A DNA stretch of 64,000 nt from Eutreptiella sp. 'Long Island Sound 2002' (lineage: Eukaryota; Euglenozoa; Euglenophyceae; Eutreptiales; Eutreptiaceae). The stretch spans positions 60,301,408-60,365,407 of the forward strand of contig OZ038378.1 of NCBI GenBank assembly GCA_964036045.1, written 5' to 3'. Below are positions 29,561-41,710 of the stretch, piece by piece. Numbering within the stretch: position 1 is the first letter of the stretch; every line of letters starts with the position of its first letter. The position numbers were made by a program, and so were the translations under genes. Under the pieces are notes generated by a model. It did not search any database and was not told where the DNA came from. It saw only the letters and a program-made list of their open reading frames with translations.

Positions 29561-32500
29561 GTGTGCCGTGGTTGGCCCCTTGCCACTCCTGGCGGAGGTT
29601 CCTGAGTGCGATTTCCCGCCACTCTTGGCTGGGTTTCGCTGTCGGCGGTGGTGGCTGCTCCTCGCCACTCCTGGCTGAGGGCCCCGGGCGCGGTTCCCCG
29701 CCACTCCTGGCTGGGGTCCACTGGCGGCGGTGGTGTGTGGTCCCTTGCCACTCCTGGCTGCGGGTCCCGGTCGCGGTTCCCCGCCACTCCTGGCTCGGGG
29801 GTCCGCTGGTGGCGGTGTTGGGTGGGCCCCTGCCACTCTTGGCTGTGGGTCTCGGGGGCGGCTCCCCGCCACTCCTATCTGGGGTCTGCCGGCCGCAGCG
29901 GTGGGTTTTTCCGCGGGTGGGGGTTTCCCGTGTTGTGTGTGCTTGTGGCGCGGCGTGTGCGTGTGGTGCCTGTGCTGGTGTGTGTGGTGTGGTGTGTGTT
30001 CGTGGTGTCTGTGTTGGTGGTGGTGTGGGCGTGGGCGGGCCTTCCGCGTGTGTTTGTGTGTGTATTTGTGTGTGCGTGTGTGGTGTGTTGGTGGCGTGCG
30101 GCGGGTGCGGTGTGGTGTGTTGTCGGGAGTGTGGCTGGTGTGTGGTGTGATTGGTCCCTCGCCACTCCTGGCGGAGGTTCCTGTGTGCTACTCCCCGCCA
30201 CTCCTGGCTGGGTTTCGCTGCCGGTGGTGGTGGGCGTTCCTCACCACTCCTGGCTCAGGGTCTCGGGGCCGGCTCCCCGCCACTCCTGGCTGGGGTCCGC
30301 TGGCCGCAGCAGTGGGTGTTTCCGCGGGTGGGGGTTTCCCGTGTTGTGTGTGCTTGTGGCGCGGCGCGTGCTGGTGTGTGCGCTGTGTGTTTGTGGCGCT
30401 GGTGTGGGTGTGTCTTCCGTGTGTGTTGGCGCGTCCGTGGCGGCGTGTGGCGGTTTGTTTTCCTGGCTGGGGCTTGCTGCTGGTGTTAGTGTGGGTGGGG
30501 GTGTGGTTGGTGTGTGGGCGGTCCCTCGCCACTCCTGGCGGAGGTTCCTGCGTGCGTTTCCCCGCCACGTCTGGCTGGGTTGCGCTGCCGTTCCCGCTGG
30601 GTGTTCCTCGCCACTCCTGGCTGAGGGCCCCGGGTGCGGTTCTTGCCACTCCTGGCTGGGGTCCGCCGGCGGTGGTGGTGTGTGGTTGCTTGCCCCTTTT
30701 GGTTGTGGTCCTGGTTATGGTTCCCCGCCACTCCTGGCTGAAGTCCGCCGGCCGCGGCGGTGGCAGTTTGCGTGGGGTTGGGTGGGGGTTTCTTGTGGTT
30801 TGTGTGTTTGTGGCACGGTGCGTGCACGTGTGGTGTCCGTGCTGGTGTGTGTGTCGTGCGTTCGTGGTGGCGTGGGTGTGGATGTGTCTTCCGTGTGTGT
30901 TGGTGTGTATGTGTGTGTGTTTGGGTGTGTGGCTGGGGCTGGCTGGGGCTTGCCGCCCGTGTGGGTGTGAGTGTGGTTGGTGTGTGCCGTGGTTGGCCCC
31001 TCGCCACTCCTGGCGGAGGTTCCTGAGTGCGATTTCCCGCCACTCCTGGCTGGGTTTCGCTGTTGGCAGTGGTGGATGCTCCTCGCCACTCCTGGCTGAG
31101 GGCCCTGGGTGCGGTTCCCTGCCACTCCTGGCTGGGGTCTGCTGGTGGCGGTGGTGTGTGGTTGCTTGCCACTCCTGGCTGCGGGTCCCGGTCGCGGTTC
31201 CCCGCCACTCCTGGCTGGGGGGTCCGCTGGTGGCGGTGTTGGCTGGGCCCCTGCCACTCCTGGCTGAGGGTCTCGGGGGCAGCTCGCCGCCACTCCTGGC
31301 TGGGTTCCGCCGGCCGCGGCGGTGGGTGTTTCCGCTGGTGGGGTTTCCCGTGTTGTGTGTGCTTGTGGCGCGGCGTGTGCGTGTGGTGTCTGTGCTGGTG
31401 TGTGTGGTGTGGTGCTTGTTCGTGGTGTCTGTGTTGCTGATGGTGTGGGCGCGGGCGGGCCTTCCGCGTGTGTTTGTGTGTGTGTGTGTGTGTGCCTGTG
31501 TGGTGTGTTGGTGGCGTGCGGTGTGGTGCGGTGTGGTGTGTTGGTGGGGGTGTGGCTGGTGTGTGGTGTGGTTGGTCCCTCACCACTCCTGGCAGAGGTT
31601 CCTGTGTGCTACTCCCCGCCACTCCTGGCTGGGTTTCGCTGCCGGTGGTGGTGGGCGTTCCTCGCCACTCCTAGCTGAGGGTCTCGGAGGCGGCTCCCCG
31701 CCACTCCTGGCTGGGGTCCGCCGGCCGCAGCAGTGGGTGTTTCAACGGGTGGGGGTTTCCCGTGTTGTGTGTGCTTGTGGCACGGCGTGTGCGTGTGGTG
31801 CCTGTGCTGGTGTGTGTGGTGTGTGTTCGTGGTGTCTGTGTTGGTGGTGGTGTGGGCGTGGGCGCGCCTTCCGCGTGTGTTTGTGTGTGTGTGTGTGTGC
31901 GTGTGTGGTGTGTTGGTGGCGTGCGGTGTGGTGCGGGGTGGTGTGTTGGTGGGGTTGTGGCTGGTGTGTGGTGTGGTTGGTCTCTCGCCACTCCTGGCGG
32001 AGGTTTCTGTGTGCTACTCCCCGCCACTCCTGGCTGGGTTTCGGTGCCGGTGGTGGTGGGCTTTCCTCGCCACTCCTGGCTGAGGGTCTCGGGGGCGGTT
32101 CACCGCCACTCCTGGCTCGGGTCCGCCGGCGTTCGTGGTGTGCGGCTCCCCGCCACTCCTGGCTGGGGCCCGCCGGTTGTGGTGGTGTTTTTTGCGGGTG
32201 GGGGTGTTCCTTGTTGTGTGTGTTTGTGGTGTGTGTGGCTGTGCGCGGTGGCCGTGCTGTGTTGTGTGTTGCGTGTTTGCTGTGTCCGCGTTGTTGGTGC
32301 TGTGGTGTGGTGGTGCGGTGGGTGTGTCTTCCGCGTGTGCTGGTGTGCCTGGTTGCGTGTGTGTGGTGTGCCGATGGTCTGCGGTTTGGTGTCCCCGCCC
32401 CTTTTGGTTGAGGCTTGCGGCTGGTGTTTGTGTGGTTGTCGTGGGTGTGTGGTGTGGGTCTCCCGCCACCTCTGGCTGAGGGACGTCGGTGCTGCGCCCC

Positions 32501-32609
32501 GCCACTCCTGGCTGGGGTCCGCCGCTGTGCGGTGGTGGTTGGCCCCTTGCCGTTCCTGGCCGTGGGGCTGGGTTGCGGGGCCCCTGCACTCCTGGCACTT
32601 ATCTTTATC
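29561..32609. repeat. Hairpin-core minisatellite alternating with TG-rich tracts (right unit)
   Basis: This is the duplicate of the 5341-8390 array with the same cluster order. It includes an 893-codon plus-strand open frame (29730-32411) that is broken in the left unit by small differences. This shows that the frame is a by-product of stop-poor composition. Confidence 0.9.
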
Positions 32610-32829
32610 TTTATCATTTGGCTTTCAGTTTCAGGTGAAATCTACCTGCTGAATGTAGTGATTCCATAAAAGATTAAAATTCGCCAAATGGTAAGAGTTT
32701 ATGCATGTAACAATGAAATGACATCTTCATAAGAATCCCGAAGAATCTAAAACATTGCTTCTCATTTTCTTTACATATATCCACCTATATAAACAACCAT
32801 GTACTTTCTTGTCTCACTTGTTGTCCTCC
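32609..32829 (+). promoter_or_regulatory. AT-rich leader with TATA-like box (right unit)
   Basis: This is the duplicate of 8391-8611. The word is TATATAAA at 32786-32793. Functional use is not shown. Confidence 0.2.
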
Positions 32830-33286
32830 ACAAGCCTGTTGCTCTCCTGTCGCATCCCTGTCGCCTTCCTGTCGCCTTCCTGCTGCCTTCCTGTCGCAAA
32901 AATACACCCTGTCGCTCTCCTGTCGCTCTCCTGTCCCTCTCCTGCCGCCTTCTCCTGTCGCTTTCTCCTGTCGCTTCCCTGTTGCTTCCCTGTCGCCGCT
33001 AGCTCTATCGCCCCCCTGTCGTCTTCCTTTCGCTTTCCTGTCGCTTATCCTGTCGCTATGTCTTGTTTCCTGTGGCTTCCCTGTCGTCTCCCTGTCGCCA
33101 CCCTGTCGCCGCCCTGTCGCTTCCCTGTTGCCCTCCTGTCGCACCTCTCCTGTCGCCTTCCTGTCGCCTGCCTGTCGCTTCATGTCGCTTCCCTGCCGCT
33201 TTCCTGTCGCTTTCCTGTTGTTTTCCTGTCGCCACCCTGTCGTCTTCCTGTGGCCACCCTGTCGCCTTCCTGTCGCTCCCTGTCGC
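32830..33286. repeat. CTGTCGC minisatellite (right unit)
   Basis: This is the duplicate of 8612-9068 with a few unit-level substitutions. Confidence 0.9.
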
Positions 33287-33411
33287 ATTTTGCCGTCGCC
33301 TGCTTCGCGTGGCCCGAATCTATTCGAAAAGGAACTCAGGAAATATAGCGCTCAAGGTTGCAATATGGTTCCTGAGATTGTTTCCTATTCTGGACCGGGG
33401 GTGATAGTTGA

Positions 33412-34566
33412 TTGCAAAGACCCGTCTCTACAGGAGTGGATCTTGCAACTCAACCATACACCTCACACACGCGGCTACACTATGAAAGTTTGAAGCCCGC
33501 CAAAATCTACGCCCTTGCCCATAAAAGTGTATCAGAGAGGGAAGCTGTCGAACGCCTCAATAAGGGAGACAAGACGACAGTGATGTACACTCATCGCCCT
33601 TCTCACAATGGAACTGCGCTGAATGCGATTAATGCGGATGCTACGGCGGACCCCAACACCTCCGAACCCGCTGACACCGCCGTCAACGCCGTGGGTCACC
33701 CTAAACCTCTGGCAAAGAAAACCGTCGACCCGGGGCCTAAACCGCCACCTACTTTCTGGGTTCCGTGTTCCAAACATTGGAAAACACGTAAACAAACGGA
33801 GACGGACATGTCTTGGATTTATGCGGGTGCCACCAATAGCGCCCTTTGGACGTGTAAGCCTAATTCTCCATGCAGTAAAACTCATTGGTGCGTTGCGGGT
33901 AAGTCTCAGGGTGGTAAGCCTAAGGGTGGCAATGAGGGTGGCGGTGGTGAAGAGGGTGGCGGTGGTTTTAAGGGTGGCGGCGGCAAGGGCGATAAAGGAG
34001 GAAAAGAAGCGCCGTACGGGCGCGGACGTTGGTACGAGTGCCCAGAGGCGCCCCCTCCGAAAGAAGAAACCCTCGGGCACCCCTGTGACACTACTGTGGC
34101 TCTCGTTCCATGCAGAGTCATGAAGGGGCATATAGTGACTGATGAGATTCAAACCGAACTTTCCGTTCAGGTTGTTTTGCCCAATGGGGAATTCAAGGGA
34201 CTCCGTGTTTTGGGGATTTTGGGTGCCAAGCGGTCGCTTTGGCCAACCCCAATGTTTTTGGAGACCGAATCTCCAAAAAATATGAGTCCTCCGAAACGGA
34301 GGCGCCTACTACAAGCCGATAATGAGACGCCTTTGTCGGGGGGGGACGAGCAAATAGACGTCAAAATTCAATTTACGGGGGTTGTGTATGGTAGTGTTTT
34401 ACTTCCTCGTGTTGCCCAATATGGCGTGTCCCCGTACCTTGCCCCGAATTTACCTTGCAATATTGTTTTTGGGGCACCGATGGGGTTACGAACATTGTGT
34501 GAGCCATTTTGCCCGTTTCAATTGTTTGTACTCTCACCATCCAGTACACCCCCGTTTTTGGATTGA
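33412..34566 (+). pseudogene. Gag-like region of gypsy element 1 (right unit), open frame
   Basis: This is 384 codons without interruption, including TGG at 33847-33849 where the left unit has TAG. It shows the Cys/His cluster CKPNSPCSKTHWC, the Gly/Lys-rich stretch, a basic PPKRRRLLQ run and a C-terminal part (VLLPRVAQYGVSPYLAPNLP) that ends at FLD, stop. The start is uncertain because the frame opens with TTG after a stop; an upstream piece in another register (VPEIVSYSGPGVIVD) probably belongs to the same protein, so the N-terminus is damaged. No protease motif is visible. Confidence 0.5.
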
Positions 34567-35281
34567 GGACTTCCGTGAAGCTCCGGGAACCAGCAAGCCA
34601 TTTTTGGTTAAACCCATTCATGGTAAGGTGTCATGTCAGTCCAAGTGGGGCATAACCGTTCCAATCATTGGGGCGGTCACTCCTATGCACCCGGCCACGG
34701 CAATTGTGAATACACCCCCTGGTGGGGAACCGCCTAACCGTGTTGAGGCCGAGAAACACATATCCTATGCCTTGACCGCTTCCTCCGTGGCCCCCGTACA
34801 GGATCGGGCTTGTGCTTTGGAGCTCGTTGAATTTGCTCCCGAAGCCCTTGCCCGTGATGTTCTACCGACACGGCGTGATCGGTCCATGTGGACTTGGTCT
34901 GACTATGGCCTAACGCCATATTGGGCCGCACGTGTCAAAAAGCAATTTGGCAAAAACCCTGACGTGGACGCCTTCAATAGGGTCCCAGGTATGGCCCAGG
35001 CTACCCGTTGGGTTTCGCCGCTTGACGATTTGTTCTTCATTCCCGGGGACCCCTCCAAATTCTATTGGATGTGCCCTCCCTATCATCGGTTTTCCGATTG
35101 TGTTCGGAAACTTCGGCAACAAAAACTGCGAGCCATCGTCGTAGGGCCGGAGTGGACACATAGGGAGTGGTGGATACGCCTTATGGAAATTACTTTGCAA
35201 GCCTACCACCTTCCTGGGCCGGAGGCTAAAGCCCGTGTCTATCAAAATGACCACCTCACACCCCTTCCTCAACGGGGTTGA
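34382..35281 (+). pseudogene. Dam/DIRS-like domain of gypsy element 1 (right unit)
   Basis: This has the same 299-codon frame as 10164-11063, including VDAFNRVPGMAQATRWVSP, MCPPYHRFSD and VVGPEWTHREWW. Substitutions against the left unit are few. The overlap with the gag-like frame and the register change near 34550 are unchanged. Confidence 0.5.
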
Positions 35282-35287
35282 TCCACG

Positions 35288-36647
35288 GTGGTGCTATACG
35301 TGGACGGTGGTATTGCGGAGGAAAATTTGGCAGCCACTAAATGTCATGTGGCCTCCGTTTTGGTGCCGGCCGTCCCTAGCCCCGACACGGATGACGAGCC
35401 GGGCATGACCTCGGAGGAAGAGTCGGAGGATGAAGGGGGGCCTAACCATTTGGCTTCGGTGCGCACCCTCATATATCAGGCGACCCATAAAAACCTCCTC
35501 GCTCCCGTTACTCTTGACCCTACCCCCGAAGATTTGGAGGCACACGAATGCGTGCGTTCACCCATTGCGAAAATTGAAAAAGAGTTATTGGGTGGGAGGG
35601 CCACTACCGTGATGCGCTACCGTAAAAGTAAAGGCGCCACACGATTGTTGGCGGCTTCTCGTGTCGGTGGCGTTGTCACCACCCAAAAACCTATTGTATC
35701 TCCGGAGGTGGAGCTCATGAGGAAACACATCCTCGCTGACTATGAGCGGAATGTTTTTAGCGGGAAGGTTCGTCTCTGTCCAGGCCAGGAACACCCTAAG
35801 GTCCGTGGTACAGAGCAGTTGGGGTTTGCTAAACTTGACCTATACCCGAACACGAAATCCAAGTCCGTGAAGCCTATACGGTTGGTGGGGGAGCGTGCCG
35901 CGGCGGAGCAAGAAAAAGTGGAAGACGTTTTGGCTCGTGGCTGGATTGAGCCCTGTCCTGCCTCCGAGTGGGCGTCGAACGGTTTCGTTGTGCCCAAACA
36001 AAGAGAAGGGAAAATGGCGCCTCGTTGTGGACTATCGCCAACTAAATGAGGCAACCTTGCCCGACGCTCACCCCCTCCCCCTCATTGAAAACATGTTCGA
36101 AAATCAATCCAAACACAAGATTTTCACTATTGTGGACTCGAGTAAAGGGTTTCATTAAATTCCCCTTCACCCTGAGTCCCGGGCTAAAACCGCCATGAAT
36201 TTGGCGGGTAAGAGATACCAATGGTGTGTTATGCCTATGGGTATCAAGAATGGGTGCACTATTTTTCAACGGGTCATGAACCACGCTTTAGAGGGTTTGA
36301 ATTGTGCGGACGTATATATTGATGATATTATTATTGTTTCCTCCGGTGAGACGGAGGAAGAGCTATTGGCTAACCACAACCGCGACGTGCGTGCCGTGTT
36401 GGATAGGCTACGAAACGAGGAGTTGGTTGCTTCGGTTAGCAAAACCAATTTCTTTGGTCGTTGGGTTGAGTTTTGTGCCCATGTGTTGGAAAATGGCACA
36501 CGCCGGCCGGGGCCAGAGAAATTGTTGGCGCTTGAACGTTTGGAAAAGCCGGATAATGTTCCGGAGCTCCGGGGGTTCTTGGGGCTCGCCAACTATTATT
36601 CAGGCTATGTCCAGAACTACGCCTCCAGTAGCTACTCCTTTGATTGA
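35288..36647 (+). pseudogene. pol: Reverse transcriptase of gypsy element 1 (right unit), three lesions
   Basis: The same RT motifs as in the left unit are present but broken into pieces. One extra base near 35994-36001 (CCCAAACAAAGAG for CCCAAGAAAGAG) shifts the frame just before WRLVVDYRQLN. TAA at 36156-36158 replaces CAA after FTIVDSSKGFH. The shared one-base insertion near 36627 ends the frame after GYVQNYAS. The YIDD motif remains. The first two lesions are private to this copy, so they arose after the duplication. Confidence 0.85.
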
Positions 36648-37515
36648 GATGTTGCAGGCTTTGTCTAAGCATAAGAATGGGAAAATGATAGGCCTAACAT
36701 GGAACGCTTCGGCTAACAAGGCCTTTTTGAAGCTCAAGCGTGCTATTACGGATATTGTTCCCCTCCTACTAGACGATTGGGATAAGGACTTTGTCCTCAC
36801 GCCGGACGCTAGTAATTGGGCGGTGGGGGCGGCCCTACAACAGGAAGGTCCCGATGGTGCTGTACGCCCCCTTCCTTTTTTCTCCCGTAAGTTGTCAGGC
36901 AGCCAATTGAATTGCAGCACTCGAGAGAAAGAATGCTACGCCATAGTGGCGACGCTTCTAAAATGGCATGGTTGGGTGGGGAACAAGCGAGTGGAGGTCC
37001 GTACGGACCACCGTAGCCTTGGGAATTGGGCTACGGAGGACCTCAAAACTGTGGGGGCTTCCCCTCCAGGCCAAGCGCGTTGGCATGAATTGTTGTCTAA
37101 ATTGGACCTCCATATGGTTTACACCCCGGGGCCCGTGAACCCCGTGGGTGATTTCTTGTCCCGTTGGGCATACCCTGCTAACCCGGCGTTGGGTGATGTG
37201 TCCCTACATGGGACGGCCCAAGCGGCCTGGGATGTGCGGGACATGATGGCGGCCGGGAAAGAGGAACTTCTCGTCCGCCCCCTTGTATTTAGGGCGGTTG
37301 CGGCGCCCGTTGTTACTAGGTCTAAGGCGGCGCCTTGGGCTCAAGGGGCGCCCGCGTGTGATCCACCCCCTCTGGCTTCGGCTCCAGTGGGGGGGGGGGA
37401 CAAAGCAAAAGAGAAACCTTCGGAGACTGGAGCAAATTGCCAAGATAAGAAAATGTTGAAAGTCCCACAAGAAGGCAACTCCTATACATGGGGAGGATGC
37501 TCCCCATGTTTTTGA
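36628..37515 (+). pseudogene. pol: RNase H of gypsy element 1 (right unit)
   Basis: This duplicates 12409-13296. The Asp (TPDASNW), Glu (REKECYAIV) and Asp (RTDHRSL) landmarks are kept. Private changes include LENW to LGNW after RTDHRS and QLAD to LLDD. The frame ends at the same GGCSPCF after the G run. Confidence 0.85.
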
Positions 37516-38218
37516 GATAAATTGGGCTAGACACTACCCAAATTGTGAACGCTACAAAAAAATGTGGCGAGATGCCTTGAATGGACGCTTCCACGATGGG
37601 GTGAGGTTGGTGGATAACAAACTCATCCGTAATGGACCGTGGTTTGTTCCTACATCGCTAGTGCACTGTTTGTTGGCCGAATACCACGATGCAGTTCACT
37701 TAACTACCTCAAGTGTGGAAAAACACTGGAAGGAGTTTAACCATGGCGTGGTAGGTGAGGCGTTGTACAAAGCGGTGGAACTGCAATGTCAAACGTGTCC
37801 CTCATGTGCCATTCACACGCATGACACCAAGCGCAAGCAAGGGTACGTGACCCCTATGCCTATACCTATCCAGCCCATGGACTCCATAGCGCTTGATGTG
37901 TTTCACTACCCTTCCACCTCCCATGATGGAGAGGTGTATGACCGAATGCTCCTATTTGTTTGCCGGCTTTCCAGCTACCTCATCGCGATCCCTATTCCTA
38001 AACCCCGTCATGAAGACAAGGATGAAGGGCTAACGGGGAAAAGAGCGGCCCATTTGGTAATGGAACGCTTGGTTGATAGGTTCAGAGCCCCTCGTGAAAT
38101 ATGCTCCGACCGCGGGCCACACTTTGTGAGCCAATGTTTCCAAATCCTTTGTTCTAAGATTTGTGCCCGCTCGACTATGTGTCTCGCGGGTAGGCACCAA
38201 GGTAATGGCAAAGCCTAA
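37509..38218 (+). pseudogene. pol: Integrase core of gypsy element 1 (right unit), catalytic Glu replaced by stop
   Basis: This duplicates 13290-13999. DSIALDVFHYP and EICSDRGPHF are intact, and the Glu codon of the DDE triad is TAA (38216-38218). Confidence 0.9.
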
Positions 38219-39013
38219 AATACTGGTAAGCAGCTAAGGCGTGCCGTTGCCAAAGCCCTTACCTTGAAGAAGGGCACTAATTGGGTGGAGGCTTTGCCCG
38301 CCGTTGTACGAGCGTGGCATGAGACTACAGGTCCTTCAGGTTATACGCCTAACGAGATTGTGTTTGGTAAACACAACCGTACTAAGGTGCCCCCTCTTGC
38401 TGAGCCTAAGGGGGTTGCCCAAGACGCCGCTCACTACTTCCAGCGGCGTGAGGAGCTTATTGCTCTTGCACGTAGGGCTATGATTCAAGTGCAAAAGACA
38501 ATGGCTCACAAGTATAATAATAGGAGGAGGATATCCCCCAATTTCTCAAAAGGGGACCGCGGATGGGTCCGTCGCCAACGCAAAAGTCTTGGCGATAAAA
38601 CTTGCTCCTATTAGGATGGGCCCTATGAGGTTGTGGCCAAGAAGGCTCACGACCTCTATGTTATTCAAGTGGACCAACAGAGGTTAGTTGACGTCCATGT
38701 TGATTGTCTAATGAAGACGGTCAACTCCCCTCGCTCCCCCGTGCCTCTAAATTACACGGGGGAGGTTGCTAGAGTGCCCTCCCAGTTTGAGGAGGACACC
38801 TATAATGTCAAGAAAATATTGGATCACCGTACTCACCGCAAGAGAGTTCTCTCCAAGGTGCGTTGGGAGGGTTATACTAAGGATTTGGATACGGAGGAAC
38901 CCGTTGAAGCCTTCTCACCGTCCTACAATAAGGTTTGGAGAGATTACTTGCAGAAACGGAGTTTCATCCAAACCATTGACCTCCTCGCCCACCTTGGTGG
39001 ACCGCACTCATGA
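38219..39013 (+). pseudogene. pol: Integrase C-terminal part and chromodomain (right unit), internal TAG
   Basis: This duplicates 14000-14794. The TAG is at 38612-38614. The chromodomain reads YNVKKILDHRTHRK, KVRWEGYTKDLD, EEPVEAF. The D-to-N change in YDVKK is private. The terminal ATGA overlap with the downstream ORF is kept. Confidence 0.85.
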
Positions 39014-40035
39014 GCGTGCCACGAAAAGAAAGCCCTAACCAATATGGGGATATATTATTGTTTCGGGAAACGAGGAGAGAGCGAGAAGCGGTTGGGAGAC
39101 AGGAAAGAACATGAAGATAACGTGCATGCACGGCGCGCTCCTCGGTTACAAAAATCCCAACCGGAGCAGGGCAGTGGGTACCGCATGTTTACCCCACCGT
39201 CTACCTCTCTCGACGCTAAAGGCTTGAGACTCCTTGGGGTGGGGTGGGGTGGCGTGGCGTATAGCCTGGGGCCGAAGTGGGACCTGTTCTTTCGGGGGTC
39301 TTAATGCCATTCAAACCCCTATCCTTGGGTCTTACTGGAGCGCTCCTACCACCACAAGGACAAAGTCCTGCCCACGAAGACGCCCCCCGTCAAGGGTGCT
39401 AAAAACGTGGCAAGCACTTCCTGAAGACTCTACCGGGTTGTGCGCATGGTGGTTGTAAGGTTTCCGAGTGCCACCCCGTACGGAAACCACGACCCCACGA
39501 CCGTCCCTGACCTGTGACCCAAGCCAACGAGCTAAACAATTTGTTCAAAATTGGCGAAGGCTTGAAAACTTTGTTGGGTTGGCGGGTACAACCCATTTTC
39601 CCTTTTTGTGTTGGGCGTGATGGTTTTCCACCGATTTGCCCTTGTCCACACGAGGGTAAAGTATGCAAGGTACGAAGTACTCGTGTGGCTGACATTACAT
39701 GAAAACTATTTTGTGGCGTGCAAAATTGCTACTACATACGGCAAGGACTTAAGCCTGGATGGAGGCGTCATCCTCTACGTACAAGTGTACTAATATGAAT
39801 TGCAATGGGTGCCTTTGCCCCATCACTCCGTGAGTGGGTGGGGTCTTCAAAGGCAATGGCGTTGCGAATTTGGGCCATCTCTACCGCCTGGGTGTTTATC
39901 CCCGGTCGCTATGCGTGCCCGGATTTGGAGTGGGTACCCTCAAATGCCATTGCATGGGGCCGCATGCTGGCTGGGTGTTTTCTTCAGGTCTTTGATGAAA
40001 TCACAGGGGAATTTTCCTGCCTGGAACGAAAGTGA
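39010..40035 (+). pseudogene. Conserved downstream ORF region after pol (right unit)
   Basis: This duplicates 14791-15816. The recognisable part MGAFAPSLREWVGSS to GRMLAGCFLQVFDEI is open at 39805-40035, and the upstream part has the same stops as the left unit. The product is unknown. Confidence 0.35.
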
Positions 40036-41710
40036 ACAAACAACATGACGAAAAGGACGGGTGTGCACATGCATATGTTTATGAGAGGATATATATGGTG
40101 ATATTTTCTCTAGGGTTCCCCACGAGTGGGCTTGGATTTCCACAACACCCCAGGGGTCCTCTATCCCAACGCCCAACCAAACGGGTTTGGATATGGGCGT
40201 GGCATGTTTTTGTGGAGGCCCGTGCGTGGACTTGAGTTTCCACAACACACACGGACCTCCCTCTCCGTGATACACAAAACCGGGTGTACCCCGTGTCCCT
40301 TTGATTGCGTGCGTGAGTGTGCATGCGCTTATTTCAATTACGGGAGTGCATGGTTGCCTATTACGTGGGTCATCACCCGCCTTCCGATCAAGCAAGACCT
40401 AGGTTGACCTATCTTTGGCTTTTGCAACCGTGTACACCGTAGCAGGTTTACACACGGAGGTGTAAACATGCACCGTCATACACGGTGTATGGTGGTAGGG
40501 GAGTAAAGGCTCCTTCGGGGCGTGTCATCGTGCCCCCGGGGAGCTGGCTGGGCTGATATACCAGCGGGACAGTAAGGGCGACCTCCAAGGGTTGGCGCAC
40601 GGAGGTGACCCGCTGCCTTACTGCCCGCAGGTAACACACCCAGCGATGAAGGTAACACTCAAGCTAACCTAAGTGTCTATGAGCATGCCCCCAAGACACA
40701 CACAAACACCAAGCAACAAGGTGGCACATCTATACACATGTTCTATTGTGAGTATGTTTACCGTCTGTGGTATGTAGGTGAGTGGTTTGTGGGAGATTTT
40801 GTTTGTCCAAGCGTGTGGCAACGTGTGCTCCAAGGCCGCCACCGCGAGACCCACACCCTGTGGTGCCCTCCGGGTGGGTGTGTGCCTCCGGGCCCTGCCA
40901 AAGAATGTGCGCGCACAAGTATGTCTTGTGTTTGTCAGCGTGCATCGCTCTATTATGTATATATGTAATATATATGCGTAATATGGCTCCTAGGTGGAGG
41001 GTTAGTAGTGAGGTCAGGTTATCATTATATGATGAGGAGGTTTGTCTATTGAAGTGTGTCTACTCACACCGTCATCCCGTCCCCGTACCTCCTCCTTTTC
41101 CCTCTACGTGGTGCATCACGTGTGACACACATGCTAGATTCAAGATTCACACGGACACGGCCCTTGGCTGAGCCGTGCCCGTAGCATTTAGCCACAACCT
41201 TGGCTGGTTTTTGACACTCCACGAGGCTCCACTGGCACTCCGCGAGATTCATTCTTGTTGTGTGTCGGGTCAGTTTACAAGTGGGCCTTTGGCTAGGCCT
41301 TGTTTGAACATTTGCAGGCAAGTGAGCAAGCAAGCTTACATCTTACAAGCAAGAGCTCACTCGTTACTACAAGCGTTAAAAGCAACATCAAGCACATGCA
41401 AGCCCTCATAAATGCTCTAAGGCACAAAGGTGGAAGGTGTGGGCATCGTGCCCGTGTTTTTCTTTGTGCCTAGTGTTGGGGGTACTCACCCTGAGGCCAT
41501 AGTGGCCTCTTTCCTCTAAATGGTGAGCTACCGCGCGCCCCATGGGCCATCGTGGCCGTGTTTTTTAGTGGCCTAAGCATGCACAAGACAGAGGCAGGCA
41601 CAGGGCAGAATGCAACATTCAAGCATCATTGTTTCCCTGACCTCTAGCTCTACGTTCTCACGTGCTCCCTCTTGCAGGCACAGTCCCAAGTTGCTGTCAG
41701 GCACTCCTGT
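40036..41710 (+). other. 3' tail of gypsy element 1 (right unit)
   Basis: This duplicates 15817-17490 with the same inverted repeats. I see no gene in it. Confidence 0.5.

Larger units (their letters stand above)
33308..41710 (+). mobile_element. Ty3/gypsy chromovirus-like retrotransposon, element 1 (right unit), defective
   Basis: This is the duplicate of 9090-17490 with the same domain order. Compared with the left unit its gag-like frame is intact, but its RT carries two extra lesions (a frameshift near 35996 and TAA at 36156). It shares the RT/RNase H frameshift, the integrase Glu-to-stop change and the TAG before the chromodomain. Confidence 0.85.

Noticed and set aside
29730-32411. 893-codon open frame (plus strand) and minus-strand frames up to 460 codons in the minisatellite
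   Set aside because: The core repeat is read in all three frames in turn because the spacings are not multiples of three together. The frame is broken in the other unit. Composition is stop-poor. Not a gene.
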